A DNA stretch of 64,000 nucleotides from JABDQZ01 sp963801985 (lineage in GTDB: Bacteria > Pseudomonadota > Gammaproteobacteria > Chromatiales > Chromatiaceae): positions 1 to 64,000 of the forward strand of contig CAWDGV010000003.1 of assembly GCA_963801985.1 (NCBI GenBank), written 5' to 3'. The position numbers were made by a program, and so were the translations under genes. Shown in pieces: positions 17,524 to 26,476 of this stretch (positions within the stretch are counted from its first letter, which is position 1; the number at the start of each line of letters is the position of its first letter). The notes under the pieces are model-generated. The model had not been told where the DNA came from, did no database searches, and was given only the letters and a program-made list of their open reading frames with translations.

Positions 17524-18708
17524 CTAATCGGCCTGTCTTCTCAAAAAGGCTGGAATATCAAGAAATTCCATATCCCGATCGACCGCGGCTTCCACATATC
17601 GCTTGGCATCCCGCGCTGTATGACCCTTTCTGATTGAAGGCGGCGTATCGTAATCGGAGTAATTAGGCGCAATGCTGTCACCACCAGCCGCTGCCTTGAC
17701 CTGTATGACTTCCTCGGGCGGCTCGACCACGGTCAACACAGGCTGCTCCCCGGTATCACCCAAGCCGGTTGCAACGACGGTTACCCGCAACTCACCCTGC
17801 ATTTCGGGATCGATCACGGTACCGACTACGACAGTCGCATCATCATCGGCAAAGTCTCTGACGGTATTACCCACCTCATCAAATTCACCAATCGCCAGAT
17901 CCAGGCCAGCCGTGATATTCACGAGAATACCCTTGGCTCCAGTCAGGTTGACATCATCCAGCAAAGGACTTTGTACTGCAGCAGTGGCTGCTTCATGCGC
18001 CCTGTTTTCGCCTGTTGCCACACCGGCACCCATCATCGCCATACCCATTTCTGACATCACGGTGCGCACGTCTGCAAAGTCAACGTTGATCAGGCCCGGA
18101 CGGGTAATCAGTTCAGCAATACCCTGAACAGCGTTCAGCAAAACATCGTTGGCCGCACTGAAAGCATCCAGCAACGACATGCTTTTACCCATGACTTCCA
18201 GCAGTCTTTCATTAGGTATCGTGATCAGTGAATCCACATGCTTGGATAATTCCGCAATTCCGGCATCGGCCACTTTCATACGTTTGGGACCTTCAAACGG
18301 GAAAGGCTTGGTCACGACAGCAACTGTCAGGATACCCATTTCCCTGGCCACTTCAGCCACCACAGGTGCAGCACCTGTACCTGTACCACCACCCATGCCG
18401 GCAGTAATAAACACCATGTCAGTATCTTTCAGCGTATCGGCAATACGCTCTTTATCTTCCATGGCGGCCTGGTGACCGACTGACGGATTTGCCCCCGCAC
18501 CCAGACCTTTTGTCAGTGACGAACCGATCTGTAAAGCCGTCTTGACCGAGCTATTGGACAATGCCTGTGCATCTGTATTGGCACAAATGAAGTCCACTCC
18601 TTCAATCGCCGCTTTCAACATATGGTTTACAGCGTTACCGCCACCACCACCAACACCGATTACCTTTATGACCGCGCTTTGACTATCAACATCCATTAAT
18701 TCAAACAT
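17524..18708 (-). CDS. ftsZ: FtsZ, tubulin-like cell division GTPase
   Basis: The 394-residue protein contains the N-terminal GTPase start IKVIGVGGGGGNAVNHM, the tubulin signature GGGTGTGAAPV near 105-115, and the T7-loop region NVDFADVRTVM. A variable linker leads to the conserved C-terminal peptide EFLDIPAFLRRQ that binds FtsA and ZapD. It forms the Z-ring. It is the last gene of the dcw cluster and starts 61 bases after ftsA. That gap is larger than any other inside the cluster, so an extra promoter may sit there or within ftsA. Confidence 0.98.
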   Translation of the reverse strand: MFELMDVDSQSAVIKVIGVGGGGGNAVNHMLKAAIEGVDFICANTDAQALSNSSVKTALQIGSSLTKGLGAGANPSVGHQAAMEDKERIADTLKDTDMVFITAGMGGGTGTGAAPVVAEVAREMGILTVAVVTKPFPFEGPKRMKVADAGIAELSKHVDSLITIPNERLLEVMGKSMSLLDAFSAANDVLLNAVQGIAELITRPGLINVDFADVRTVMSEMGMAMMGAGVATGENRAHEAATAAVQSPLLDDVNLTGAKGILVNITAGLDLAIGEFDEVGNTVRDFADDDATVVVGTVIDPEMQGELRVTVVATGLGDTGEQPVLTVVEPPEEVIQVKAAAGGDSIAPNYSDYDTPPSIRKGHTARDAKRYVEAAVDRDMEFLDIPAFLRRQAD

Positions 18709-18769
18709 TTCACCTTCCTCCAGTTACTTCTTAATGAATTACCCAGTATCCCGGGTAAATACAAATGTG

Positions 18770-20005
18770 TTAAAAATTTCCCTGGAACCAACTTTTCATG
18801 CGGTTCCAAACTGCTTTAAAGCCATTATTGACAGGCGCCTCACTCGACCGTCCACCCCGCGTATTACGTCCAAACAGCAACAGCCCCACGCCCGTTGCAT
18901 GAATCGGGTTACGCACAACATCCACCAGGCCGGTAACATATTGGGGAACCCCAAGACGAACCGGCATATGAAACACTTCCTCGGCCAACTCAATCAGCCC
19001 TTCCATTTTCGAACTGCCACCAGTCAATACAACACCAGCAGCAATCAGATCCTCAAAACCACTTCTACGTAACTCAGCCTGCACCAGGGTCAGCAATTCC
19101 TCGTAACGTGGCTCCACCACCTCGGCCAGGGTCTGGCGTGCCAGGCGCCTGGCTGGACGATCACCAATACTGGGCACCTCGATGGTTTCATCCGGCTTGG
19201 CCAACTGGGTTAACGCACAGGCATATTTCAGTTTGATTTCTTCCGCATGCTGCGTTGGCGTGCGCAACGCTACTGCAATGTCATTGGTGACCTGGTCACC
19301 TGCAATCGGGATAACCGCCGTATGCCGGATTGCCCCTTCAGTAAAAATAGCGATATCCGTAGTACCTCCACCAATATCAACCAGGCAGACACCGAGATCT
19401 TTTTCATCCTCTTCCAGTACCGAATAACTGGAGGCCAGCTGCTCCAGGATCAGGTCTTCCACTTCCAGCCCACAACGACGGACACACTTAATAATGTTTT
19501 GTGCGGCACTCACGGCACCCGTAATCATATGCACCCGAGCTTCCAGCCTGACCCCCGACATACCAACGGGTTCATGAATACCTTCCTGGTTATCGATAAC
19601 AAATTCCTGTGGCAGGATATGCAGGATTTTCTGATCGGCAGAGATTGGCACAGCCCGGGCCGCATCAATGACACGATCAACATCACTCGCTGTAACTTCC
19701 CGGTCCTTGATTGCAACAATACCGTGTGAATTCAGGCTGTTCATATGACTGCCAGCAATACCTGCAAACACCATGTCAATTGGAATGCCAGCCATTAACT
19801 CTGCTTCTTCAACAGCACGCTGAATAGACTGGACGGTAGAGTCAATATTGACGACCACACCTTTCTTCAATCCGCGCGATGGATGTGAGCCAATACCGAT
19901 AATCTCGATATCGCCGTTATCATCCTGCTCCCCAACAATGGCCACGACTTTGGAAGTCCCAATATCCAGTCCAACAATGATGTTTTTGTCAGATTTTCGT
20001 GTCAT
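18770..20005 (-). CDS. ftsA: FtsA, actin-like membrane tether of the Z-ring
   Basis: The 411-residue protein has the actin-fold phosphate loops VGLDIGTSKVVAIVG at the start and VDIGGGTTDIAIF near 210, and GVVLTGGSSKMEGL near 330. The C-terminal amphipathic helix (KAVWNRMKSWFQGNF) is the membrane-targeting sequence. It tethers FtsZ to the inner membrane and recruits later divisome proteins. Its start codon directly abuts the ftsQ stop with no gap. Confidence 0.97.
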   Translation of the reverse strand: MTRKSDKNIIVGLDIGTSKVVAIVGEQDDNGDIEIIGIGSHPSRGLKKGVVVNIDSTVQSIQRAVEEAELMAGIPIDMVFAGIAGSHMNSLNSHGIVAIKDREVTASDVDRVIDAARAVPISADQKILHILPQEFVIDNQEGIHEPVGMSGVRLEARVHMITGAVSAAQNIIKCVRRCGLEVEDLILEQLASSYSVLEEDEKDLGVCLVDIGGGTTDIAIFTEGAIRHTAVIPIAGDQVTNDIAVALRTPTQHAEEIKLKYACALTQLAKPDETIEVPSIGDRPARRLARQTLAEVVEPRYEELLTLVQAELRRSGFEDLIAAGVVLTGGSSKMEGLIELAEEVFHMPVRLGVPQYVTGLVDVVRNPIHATGVGLLLFGRNTRGGRSSEAPVNNGFKAVWNRMKSWFQGNF

Positions 20006-20780
20006 TCAAACAGCCCCTTCAGCTCTTTTTTCTTCATTGTCTTGTTTATCGATCTGTTTCCACATAACCGCCATACCATGTTGATAACGCAAATCAATAC
20101 TCTCAGGCATACCTTTTACCTGTCTGATCGTGTCCAGATAACGTGCCAGTCTTTGCAGCCTGTTTTCCACGTCATCCCGGCCAACAGCAATTTTCAGCCC
20201 ATTGGCAAATTGCAGTGACCATGCCCCCCTGTCATTGACACTCAGCTCAGTCACTGCCAGTTGCTCCCCGGCAAAACGCTGCTGCTCTTTTTGAAAACGG
20301 CTTACCAGCTCTTTAACCCGTTCATCAGGACCATGCAGCAAGGGCAATCCTCTGGCATCACATCCGGTGGCAAAAAGATTTCACCCTTTGCAGTGACCAG
20401 TTTTTTCCACCCCATCGTGCCATCGCTTGTTTTTCCTGATATGGACATCAATAGCGTTTCTGGCCAGACACGCTTCACACTGACATCATCCACCCAGGCC
20501 AACCATTTGCGTTTGTTTATCTGTTGCAGATCAATATTGAAAAAACCGCCACTGACTGTGCATGCACAGCATTCTCCAGCTGACTTTTTGCAGGTATTTC
20601 AATTCACCATCAATATGCACAATTTTTATTGGCAATGTATCTGGGTCATTAATCCATCGCTGTGTCTGCCAGTAGCCCAATCCCGCCACCGCAATCAGCA
20701 GTAATGCAAAAGCGACCCGACGTGTTACACGCTCTGAGCAAGCTCTTTTTCTTGGCCGTTTTTTTGCGCTTGTCCACCAT
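20006..20780 (-). CDS. ftsQ: FtsQ, divisome membrane protein (frameshifted)
   Basis: Joined across frames this gives about 257 residues. It starts MVDKRKKTAKKKS at 20780, 3 bases after ddl ends. The membrane helix FALLLIAVAGLGYW follows, then the POTRA domain (IKIVHIDGELKYLQ) and the beta domain (LAWVDDVSVKRVWPETLLMSI, GEIFLPP, RLARYLDTIRQVKGMPESIDLRY). The frame is broken near 20745, in the POTRA/beta region near 20565, and near 20350. FtsQ is essential, so the breaks are almost certainly sequence errors. It links FtsK to FtsL/FtsB in the divisome. Confidence 0.88.
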
Positions 20781-20783
20781 TGC

Positions 20784-21719
20784 CTACTCGCTATCACCTA
20801 CATTCAATGTCTGTTCTAGAATTTCCCACACCAACTGTTCAAAACTGATATCCACAGCCTTGGCTGCCATCGGCACCAGGCTGTGACTGGTCATACCGGG
20901 CACACTGTTCACCTCTATCAGCCAGGGTTGATCCTCATCATCAACCATCAGATCTACACGTCCCCAGCCTGTTGCTCCCGTTGCATCAAATGCAGACTTG
21001 CTCAACTGCTGAAACTGCCGTTCAAGCTGACTGTCCAGCCCGCAGGGAATGAGATACCTGGTAGTATCCAGTTCATATTTGGCCTGGTAATCATAAAACT
21101 GGTTTTCGGTTTCCAGGCGGATCATGGGCAATACTTTCTCGCCCAGTATTGAGGCCGTGTATTCCTTGCCGGTAATCCATTTTTCCGCCATCACATGGCT
21201 GTCATACCGACTGGCCACATGCCAGGCTTCTTTCAAGGCCTGCTCATTGTCCACATAGGCCATCCCGATACTGGAACCTTCATGCACCGGTTTAACCATC
21301 AGTGGAAATCCCAGTTCAGCTGCCGCACTGAGGTCAGCATCTTCCCTCATTAATGCAAAACCCGGTGTTGGCAAACCCAGTCCCTGCCAGATCAACTTGG
21401 TTCTGTACTTATCCATGCTCAGCGCTGAACCCAGAACGCCGCTGCCGGTATAAGGCAGATTCATCGACTCGAGCACACCCTGAATCTCACCGTCTTCACC
21501 GCCACGGCCATGTAATACATTAAATACGCGATCAAACGATTGCCCGCCCAGTTGACTGACAACCTGGTTTCCGACATCAACCCCGACTGCATCAATACCC
21601 TGCGCGAGCAATGCATTGAGTACCGCGTTGCCACTGACCAGTGAAATTTCACGCTCAGCCGCCGTACCGCCCATCAGGACTGCCACCTTACCGAATACCG
21701 CCGGATCAGAAATCGTCAT
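20784..21719 (-). CDS. ddl: D-alanine--D-alanine ligase
   Basis: The 311-residue ATP-grasp enzyme shows VAVLMGGTAAEREISLVSGNAV at the N-terminus, HGRGGEDGEIQGVLE near residue 70, LGFPLMVKPVHEGSSIGM in the grasp loop, and WLIEVNSVPGMTSHSLVPMAA at the C-terminus. These match DdlB. It makes the D-Ala-D-Ala dipeptide used by MurF. One base overlaps the murB stop (TAATG). Confidence 0.97.
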   Translation of the reverse strand: MTISDPAVFGKVAVLMGGTAAEREISLVSGNAVLNALLAQGIDAVGVDVGNQVVSQLGGQSFDRVFNVLHGRGGEDGEIQGVLESMNLPYTGSGVLGSALSMDKYRTKLIWQGLGLPTPGFALMREDADLSAAAELGFPLMVKPVHEGSSIGMAYVDNEQALKEAWHVASRYDSHVMAEKWITGKEYTASILGEKVLPMIRLETENQFYDYQAKYELDTTRYLIPCGLDSQLERQFQQLSKSAFDATGATGWGRVDLMVDDEDQPWLIEVNSVPGMTSHSLVPMAAKAVDISFEQLVWEILEQTLNVGDSE

Positions 21720-22642
21720 TATCCAACTTCTCCTTTCAGGCCAACTTGGTCCGGGCTTTGCCCGACAATGTGAAACTCCCGCTGCAACCTGATACCGGTT
21801 TTTGCCAACACCCTGTCCTGCATCAACTGCACCAGTGTTTCAATATCAGAGGCACTGGCCTCGCCCTGGTTGATGACAAAATTCGCATGCTTCTCTGACA
21901 CACAGGCATCACCAATACACTCACCCTTCAGATCGCAGCTTTCAATCAACCTGGCGGCAAAATCTCCTTCTGGATTCCTGAAGGTGGAACCGCAACTCGC
22001 CTGGCCAATTGGCTGACTGCTTCCTCTTTTTTCCAGCAATTCCTTTATGGCGTGCCGCGCCTGTTGGGTATCACCTTTTTCCAGCTTGAAAACCGCAGAC
22101 AGAAACCATTCATTTTCATGCCGCAGACTGACTTCACGGTAACCAATTTCAAATTCATCCGGGAAACGACGGACAACCGAACCATCACGCCTGATCATCT
22201 CCACAGACTCGATCACTTTCCAGGTCTCACCCGCAAAGGCCCCGGCATTCATTGCCAGCGCGCCACCCACTGTTCCGGGGATACCTGCAAAAAACTCCAG
22301 CCCTACCAGGCCTTTTCTTGCTGCGTGCCGTGCTGCTACCGCACAACTGACCCCCGCCTCAGCCATGAAATGGCTTCCATCAATATCAACAAGCTCCGTC
22401 AGGCAACCCTTGGTATGCACCACGGTGCCTTCGAAACCACCATCACGAACCAGCAGGTTACTGCCCAGTCCGACCCAGGCAAGCATTTCATCTTCAGGCA
22501 ACTGGCCAAGAAACAATGACAGGTCGTCTCGATCAGCCGGACGATAAAACTGTCTGGCCGGTCCACCGACTTTCCAGCTTGTATGCTTTGCCATTGATTC
22601 CTGTTGTCTCATTTCGCCACGCAATGTTTTCAATTCATTCAT
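21719..22642 (-). CDS. murB: MurB, UDP-N-acetylenolpyruvoylglucosamine reductase
   Basis: The 307-residue FAD enzyme shows HTSWKVGGPARQFYRP, the FAD-binding WVGLGSNLLVRDGGFEGTVV, PGTVGGALAMNAGAF, and the catalytic serine in SCGSTFRNP. It is a type I MurB. It reduces the enolpyruvyl group to lactyl to give UDP-MurNAc. The ATG shares its A with the stop of the small gene upstream (TAATG), which supports this start. Confidence 0.97.
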   Translation of the reverse strand: MNELKTLRGEMRQQESMAKHTSWKVGGPARQFYRPADRDDLSLFLGQLPEDEMLAWVGLGSNLLVRDGGFEGTVVHTKGCLTELVDIDGSHFMAEAGVSCAVAARHAARKGLVGLEFFAGIPGTVGGALAMNAGAFAGETWKVIESVEMIRRDGSVVRRFPDEFEIGYREVSLRHENEWFLSAVFKLEKGDTQQARHAIKELLEKRGSSQPIGQASCGSTFRNPEGDFAARLIESCDLKGECIGDACVSEKHANFVINQGEASASDIETLVQLMQDRVLAKTGIRLQREFHIVGQSPDQVGLKGEVG

Positions 22643-22797
22643 TAATTAACCTGGAGAGCTTTTTCGACTTTCTGTGTCTTCTGCTTATCCAGTTTTTCTT
22701 GCTTCGTTTTCTTATCTGTCAGCTGGGTATTCAGTATCGTTTTCAACGGTTCACCACACCCCATATGCAGATGCCTGATTAATTCTTTACCGCTCAT
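22642..22797 (-). CDS. Small 51-residue protein between murC and murB, unknown function
   Basis: A short reading frame fills the murC-murB gap exactly. Its ATG overlaps the murC stop as ATGA (22794-22797). Its TAA overlaps the murB start as TAATG (22640-22644). The murC end supplies a strong purine-rich Shine-Dalgarno (GGGAGGGGGA) about 3-5 bases before the ATG. The product begins MSGKELIRHLHMGCGEPLK and ends QKVEKALQVN. It has ten lysines, no membrane segment and one cysteine, and the second half looks like a charged helix. I do not recognise it. The coupling at both ends is the same as between its neighbours, so I think it is translated. Confidence 0.7.
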   Translation of the reverse strand: MSGKELIRHLHMGCGEPLKTILNTQLTDKKTKQEKLDKQKTQKVEKALQVN

Positions 22798-24233
22798 GCT
22801 CCCCCTCCCGCCTGACAGAGACCGTCAGTTAATGAAGCCGCTACCGCCCCGATATCACCGGCTCCGGATGTCAATACAACATCACCGTCTTTAACGATGC
22901 CTTCCAGCAACACCGGTAACTCTGTTATCTCATCCAGGAAAATTGGCTCAACCTGGCCTCTAGCCCGAATTGCCTGCACCAGTGCACGACCATCCGCACC
23001 CTGAATTGGTGATTCACCCGCTGGATAGACTTCAGAAACAATCAGCACATCGACCTGGGACAGCACTTTGACAAAGTCATCAAACTGCTCCTGGGTACGT
23101 GAATAACGATGTGGCTGAAAAGCAAGCACCAGGCGCTGATCAGGCCAACCCTGCCTGATGGCTTCAATGGTTGCATTGACTTCGCTGGGGTGATGTCCAT
23201 AGTCATCGATTAACATGATGGATGATTCATCAACATGACAATCCACCCGCACCTGGAACCGGCGTCCTACGCCCTGGAACTGGTTAAGTGCTTCACAGAT
23301 CACGGCTACCGGCACTTTCAATTCAAGTGCCACCGCAATACCAGCCAATGCATTCAGGACGTTATGTTTGCCTGGCATGTTCAGACAGATGGAGAATGTT
23401 TCCTCACCCTTTACAACTACATCAAAACTTGTCTGGTAGCCCTGCTGATCTATATTAACCGCACGAATATCCGCATCTTCGCTTAAACCATATGTTTTAA
23501 CCTTGCGTCCAATCTCGTTCAAAATATCGCGTATGTTTTCATCATCAATACAGACGATTGCCAGGCCATAAAACGGCAAATTATGCAGAAACTCGATAAA
23601 GGTCTGGCGCAGACGGGAAAAATCACCATCATAGGTTTCCATGTGATCCGCATCGATATTGGTCACAACTGACAGCATCGGTAACAGGTGCAGAAATGAC
23701 GCATCACTTTCATCAGCCTCAGCTACCAGGTATTCACCTTCACCGAGATGCGCATAAGTCCCGGCTGAATTCAAGCGACCGCCAATGACGTAGGTTGGGT
23801 CCAGTTCTCCGGCAGTCAGCAAACTGGCAATCAGGCTGGTTGTCGTGGTTTTGCCATGCGTACCGGCAATGGCAATGCCGTACCTGAAGCGCATCAGTTC
23901 AGCCAGCATCTCGGCACGTCGCACGACCGGAATCAACCGCTCATGAGCAGCACAAAGTTCCGGGTTCTCCGGATTAATTGCGGTTGATACAACTACCGCG
24001 TCAGCCCCGGCTATATTGTCAGCCTGGTGCCCGATAAATATCCTGGCACCTGATTCTTCCAGCTTGCGGGTAGCTGCATTCTTTTTGAGATCGGAACCAC
24101 TCACTTCATATCCCAGGTTTAACAGAACCTGGGCAATACCATTCATACCAACACCACCAATACCAACAAAATGGATACGTTTTACAAAACCCATTTCGTT
24201 ATTCTGCCGGCGTGTCTGCTGTAGCTGTGTCAT
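22794..24233 (-). CDS. murC: MurC, UDP-N-acetylmuramate--L-alanine ligase
   Basis: From the ATG at 24233 (MTQLQQTRRQ) this gives 479 residues, the normal MurC length. It has the N-terminal Rossmann motif FVGIGGVGMNGIAQVL, the ATP loop AGTHGKTTTTS, EADESDASFL, and DDYGHHPSEV with FQPHRYSRT in the C-terminal domain. It adds L-alanine to UDP-MurNAc. In the raw sequence it reads as a fusion with murG, because one extra base in murG removes that stop. The true junction is an ATGA at 24230-24233. Confidence 0.95.
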   Translation of the reverse strand: MTQLQQTRRQNNEMGFVKRIHFVGIGGVGMNGIAQVLLNLGYEVSGSDLKKNAATRKLEESGARIFIGHQADNIAGADAVVVSTAINPENPELCAAHERLIPVVRRAEMLAELMRFRYGIAIAGTHGKTTTTSLIASLLTAGELDPTYVIGGRLNSAGTYAHLGEGEYLVAEADESDASFLHLLPMLSVVTNIDADHMETYDGDFSRLRQTFIEFLHNLPFYGLAIVCIDDENIRDILNEIGRKVKTYGLSEDADIRAVNIDQQGYQTSFDVVVKGEETFSICLNMPGKHNVLNALAGIAVALELKVPVAVICEALNQFQGVGRRFQVRVDCHVDESSIMLIDDYGHHPSEVNATIEAIRQGWPDQRLVLAFQPHRYSRTQEQFDDFVKVLSQVDVLIVSEVYPAGESPIQGADGRALVQAIRARGQVEPIFLDEITELPVLLEGIVKDGDVVLTSGAGDIGAVAASLTDGLCQAGGGA

Positions 24234-25307
24234 GCGACCAACTCCTCGCAGGCATCTGCAATCATGGACGGTGGCTTCTGGCCTGGCCAGCGTATGTGCA
24301 GCTCTAGCCATGTCCAGTAACTTTGCGCGGTCGCCGACAAGCTCAGCCAGCATTGATGAAAACGATGCCGGTGTCATATCCCGTTGCTGTAACATGACAG
24401 CCGCACCGGCATTTACCAGAAATTGGCCATTATGCGTCTGATGATCATCGACCGCATACGGATAGGGAACCAGCACCGAAGCCACGCCGACAGCGGCCAG
24501 TTCTGAAACAGTCAAAGCACCACTGCGACAGATTACGAGATCCGCCCAGCTGTAAGCCTCTTTCATATCTTCAACAAAATCGACGACATCAGCCTCAACA
24601 CCGGCTGCCTGGTAAGCTTGCTGGGCAGCGGATACTTTATTGCGCCCGGCCTGGTGAAGCATTACAGGACGCTGGTGTTGCGGCAAAAGACCAATAGCTT
24701 GTGGCAGGATTTCATTCAAAGCCTGCGCACCCAGTGAACCACCCAGCACCAGCAAACGAACCTGGCCCGTACGTGATGCAAAACGCTCTTCCGGCATATC
24801 CGCCGTAAACATTTCCTGACGCACAGGATTACCTGAGACCCTGGCATTAACACCTGCTTCAAAGCTACCGGGGAAAGCCTCGAATACCAGGCTCGCCACT
24901 TTGGCCAGCCAGCGATTGGTCATACCCGGAATGGTATTTTGTTCCTGTATCACCAGCGGTTTATTCATCAGTCGGCTCACCAGCCCTCCCGGACCTGAAA
25001 CAAAGCCACCCATACCGAGAACAACACCCGGTTTTCTTCGCCTGATAACCCGCATTGCCTGGAACATCGCATGCAGCAGGCGAACAGGTAACAGCAGTTT
25101 CTGTAAGATTTTTTTGCCACGTACGCCCTTGATATCGATCCATTCCATCTCAATGCCCTGCGCAGGAATGACGCGCGCTTCAAAACTATTGTGCGTACCC
25201 AGCCAGAAAACATCCCAGCCTCTCTGCCTGAGCTCGGCAGCCACCGCCAGAGCGGGAAATACATGTCCACCGGTTCCGCCAGCCATGATCATTATGCGAC
25301 CCGCCAT
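24230..25307 (-). CDS. murG: MurG, lipid II-forming GlcNAc transferase (one-base frameshift near its 3' end)
   Basis: This GT28 glycosyltransferase shows IMIMAGGTGGHVFPALAVA, GMGGFVSGPGG, PLVIQEQN, VLGGSLGAQALNEI and the donor-binding CRSGALTVSELAAVGVASVLVPYPYAVDDHQTHN. After ARPEAT the frame slips. Removing one G of the GG at 24266-24267 gives VMIADACEELVA and a TGA at 24230, for 358 residues in all. Without the correction MurG runs into MurC as an 837-residue protein. It makes lipid II on the inner leaflet. The start at 25307 overlaps ftsW by 16 bases. An alternative ATG at 25292 would form TAATG with the ftsW stop. Confidence 0.93.
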
Positions 25308-26476
25308 GCTTTCTTCCTTCCATCAGTGTTTTTCAACTGGCGGTTTTCGTAGTCAATTCTCAGCAACATGGCCAGTACCAGGCAGGCAACGATAATACTG
25401 TTACCACCAAAGCTCATGAACGGCAGCGTAATACCTTTTGTCGGCAACAGCCCGACATTCACACCGGTGTTTACAAACGCCTGGAAACCAATCCAGACGG
25501 CAAGTCCATACGAGACATACCCTGCGAATCGTCTACCCAGTAACATCGCGCTTGTACCGATCGAAAACGCCCGCCAGACAAATACCGACAACATCAGCAC
25601 AACAACCACGGTTCCAAGCAAACCAAATTCTTCGCCTATTACCGCCATGATGAAATCTGTATGCGCCTCCGGAAGATAAAACTGTTTCTGAATCCCGTTG
25701 CCCAGACCAACACCAGTCCATTCGCCACGACCAAATGCGATCAGTGCCTGCGCCAGCTGGTAGCCACTACCGTTAACATCAGCCCAGGGATCAAGAAAAC
25801 CGGTAATGCGCGCCATTCGGTAAGGAGAAGCAATGACCAGCGCAATCAGGGAACCACCAACCAAGGCAATCAGTGCTATAAATTGCCAAAGCGCCGCACC
25901 TCCCAGAAACATCATACCCAGTGCAGTCACCAGGATTACCGTGGTAGTGCCAAAGTCCGGCTGTATCATGATGAGCGCACAGGCTATACCCAGCAGCAGC
26001 ATTGGATTAATAAAACCCTTAACACTGTGCCTGACTTCCACGTGCCTTCTAACCAGGTATCCCGCCAGGTACAACACAACGAAAAGTTTCATGAACTCTG
26101 AACTTTGCAGGTTAAAAATACCCAGCGGTATCCAGCGGGTTGCGCCGTTAACCGAACGCCCAACACCCGGCACCAGTACCAGCGCCAGCAAGAGAAGTCC
26201 AATAACGTAGAAATAGATGCTGTAACGCTGCCATTGACTGGTGTGTATCTGCATTACCATCAGGCCGGCAGCAAGGCCCAGACCTATTGAAAACAGGTGT
26301 TTCCAGCTGTAATAGAAAGGAGAACCAATTCGATCGCCCAGGTGCAGGGAAGCTGAGGTCACCATCAGCAACCCAAAGCCAAGCAGAAAAAAACCAATAA
26401 AAAGCAGCACCGGGTCAAAATCAGGTGCTCTTAAAGCCTGGCGTGATTTTTCGCGGTTCCAGGTCGTGCTGCTCAT
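25292..26476 (-). CDS. ftsW: FtsW, peptidoglycan polymerase of the divisome
   Basis: The 394-residue SEDS protein has about ten membrane helices. Signatures include the periplasmic loop ARWIPLG-type NGATRWIPLGIFNLQSSEFMK, IMIQPDFGTT, ALIAFGRGEWTGVGLGNGIQK and PLPTKGITLPFMSFGGNS near the C-terminus. With FtsI it polymerises septal glycan from lipid II. Its start overlaps the murD stop (ATGA). Confidence 0.96.
   Translation of the reverse strand: MSSTTWNREKSRQALRAPDFDPVLLFIGFFLLGFGLLMVTSASLHLGDRIGSPFYYSWKHLFSIGLGLAAGLMVMQIHTSQWQRYSIYFYVIGLLLLALVLVPGVGRSVNGATRWIPLGIFNLQSSEFMKLFVVLYLAGYLVRRHVEVRHSVKGFINPMLLLGIACALIMIQPDFGTTTVILVTALGMMFLGGAALWQFIALIALVGGSLIALVIASPYRMARITGFLDPWADVNGSGYQLAQALIAFGRGEWTGVGLGNGIQKQFYLPEAHTDFIMAVIGEEFGLLGTVVVVLMLSVFVWRAFSIGTSAMLLGRRFAGYVSYGLAVWIGFQAFVNTGVNVGLLPTKGITLPFMSFGGNSIIVACLVLAMLLRIDYENRQLKNTDGRKKAWRVA

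Noticed and set aside
22794..25307. A true MurG-MurC fusion protein
   Set aside because: One extra base explains it, and removing it restores a normal MurG end and an ATGA junction. Similar errors occur throughout the cluster.
25661..26210. + strand frames opposite ftsW
   Set aside because: Antisense shadows of a conserved membrane protein gene. Composition is that of reversed codons.
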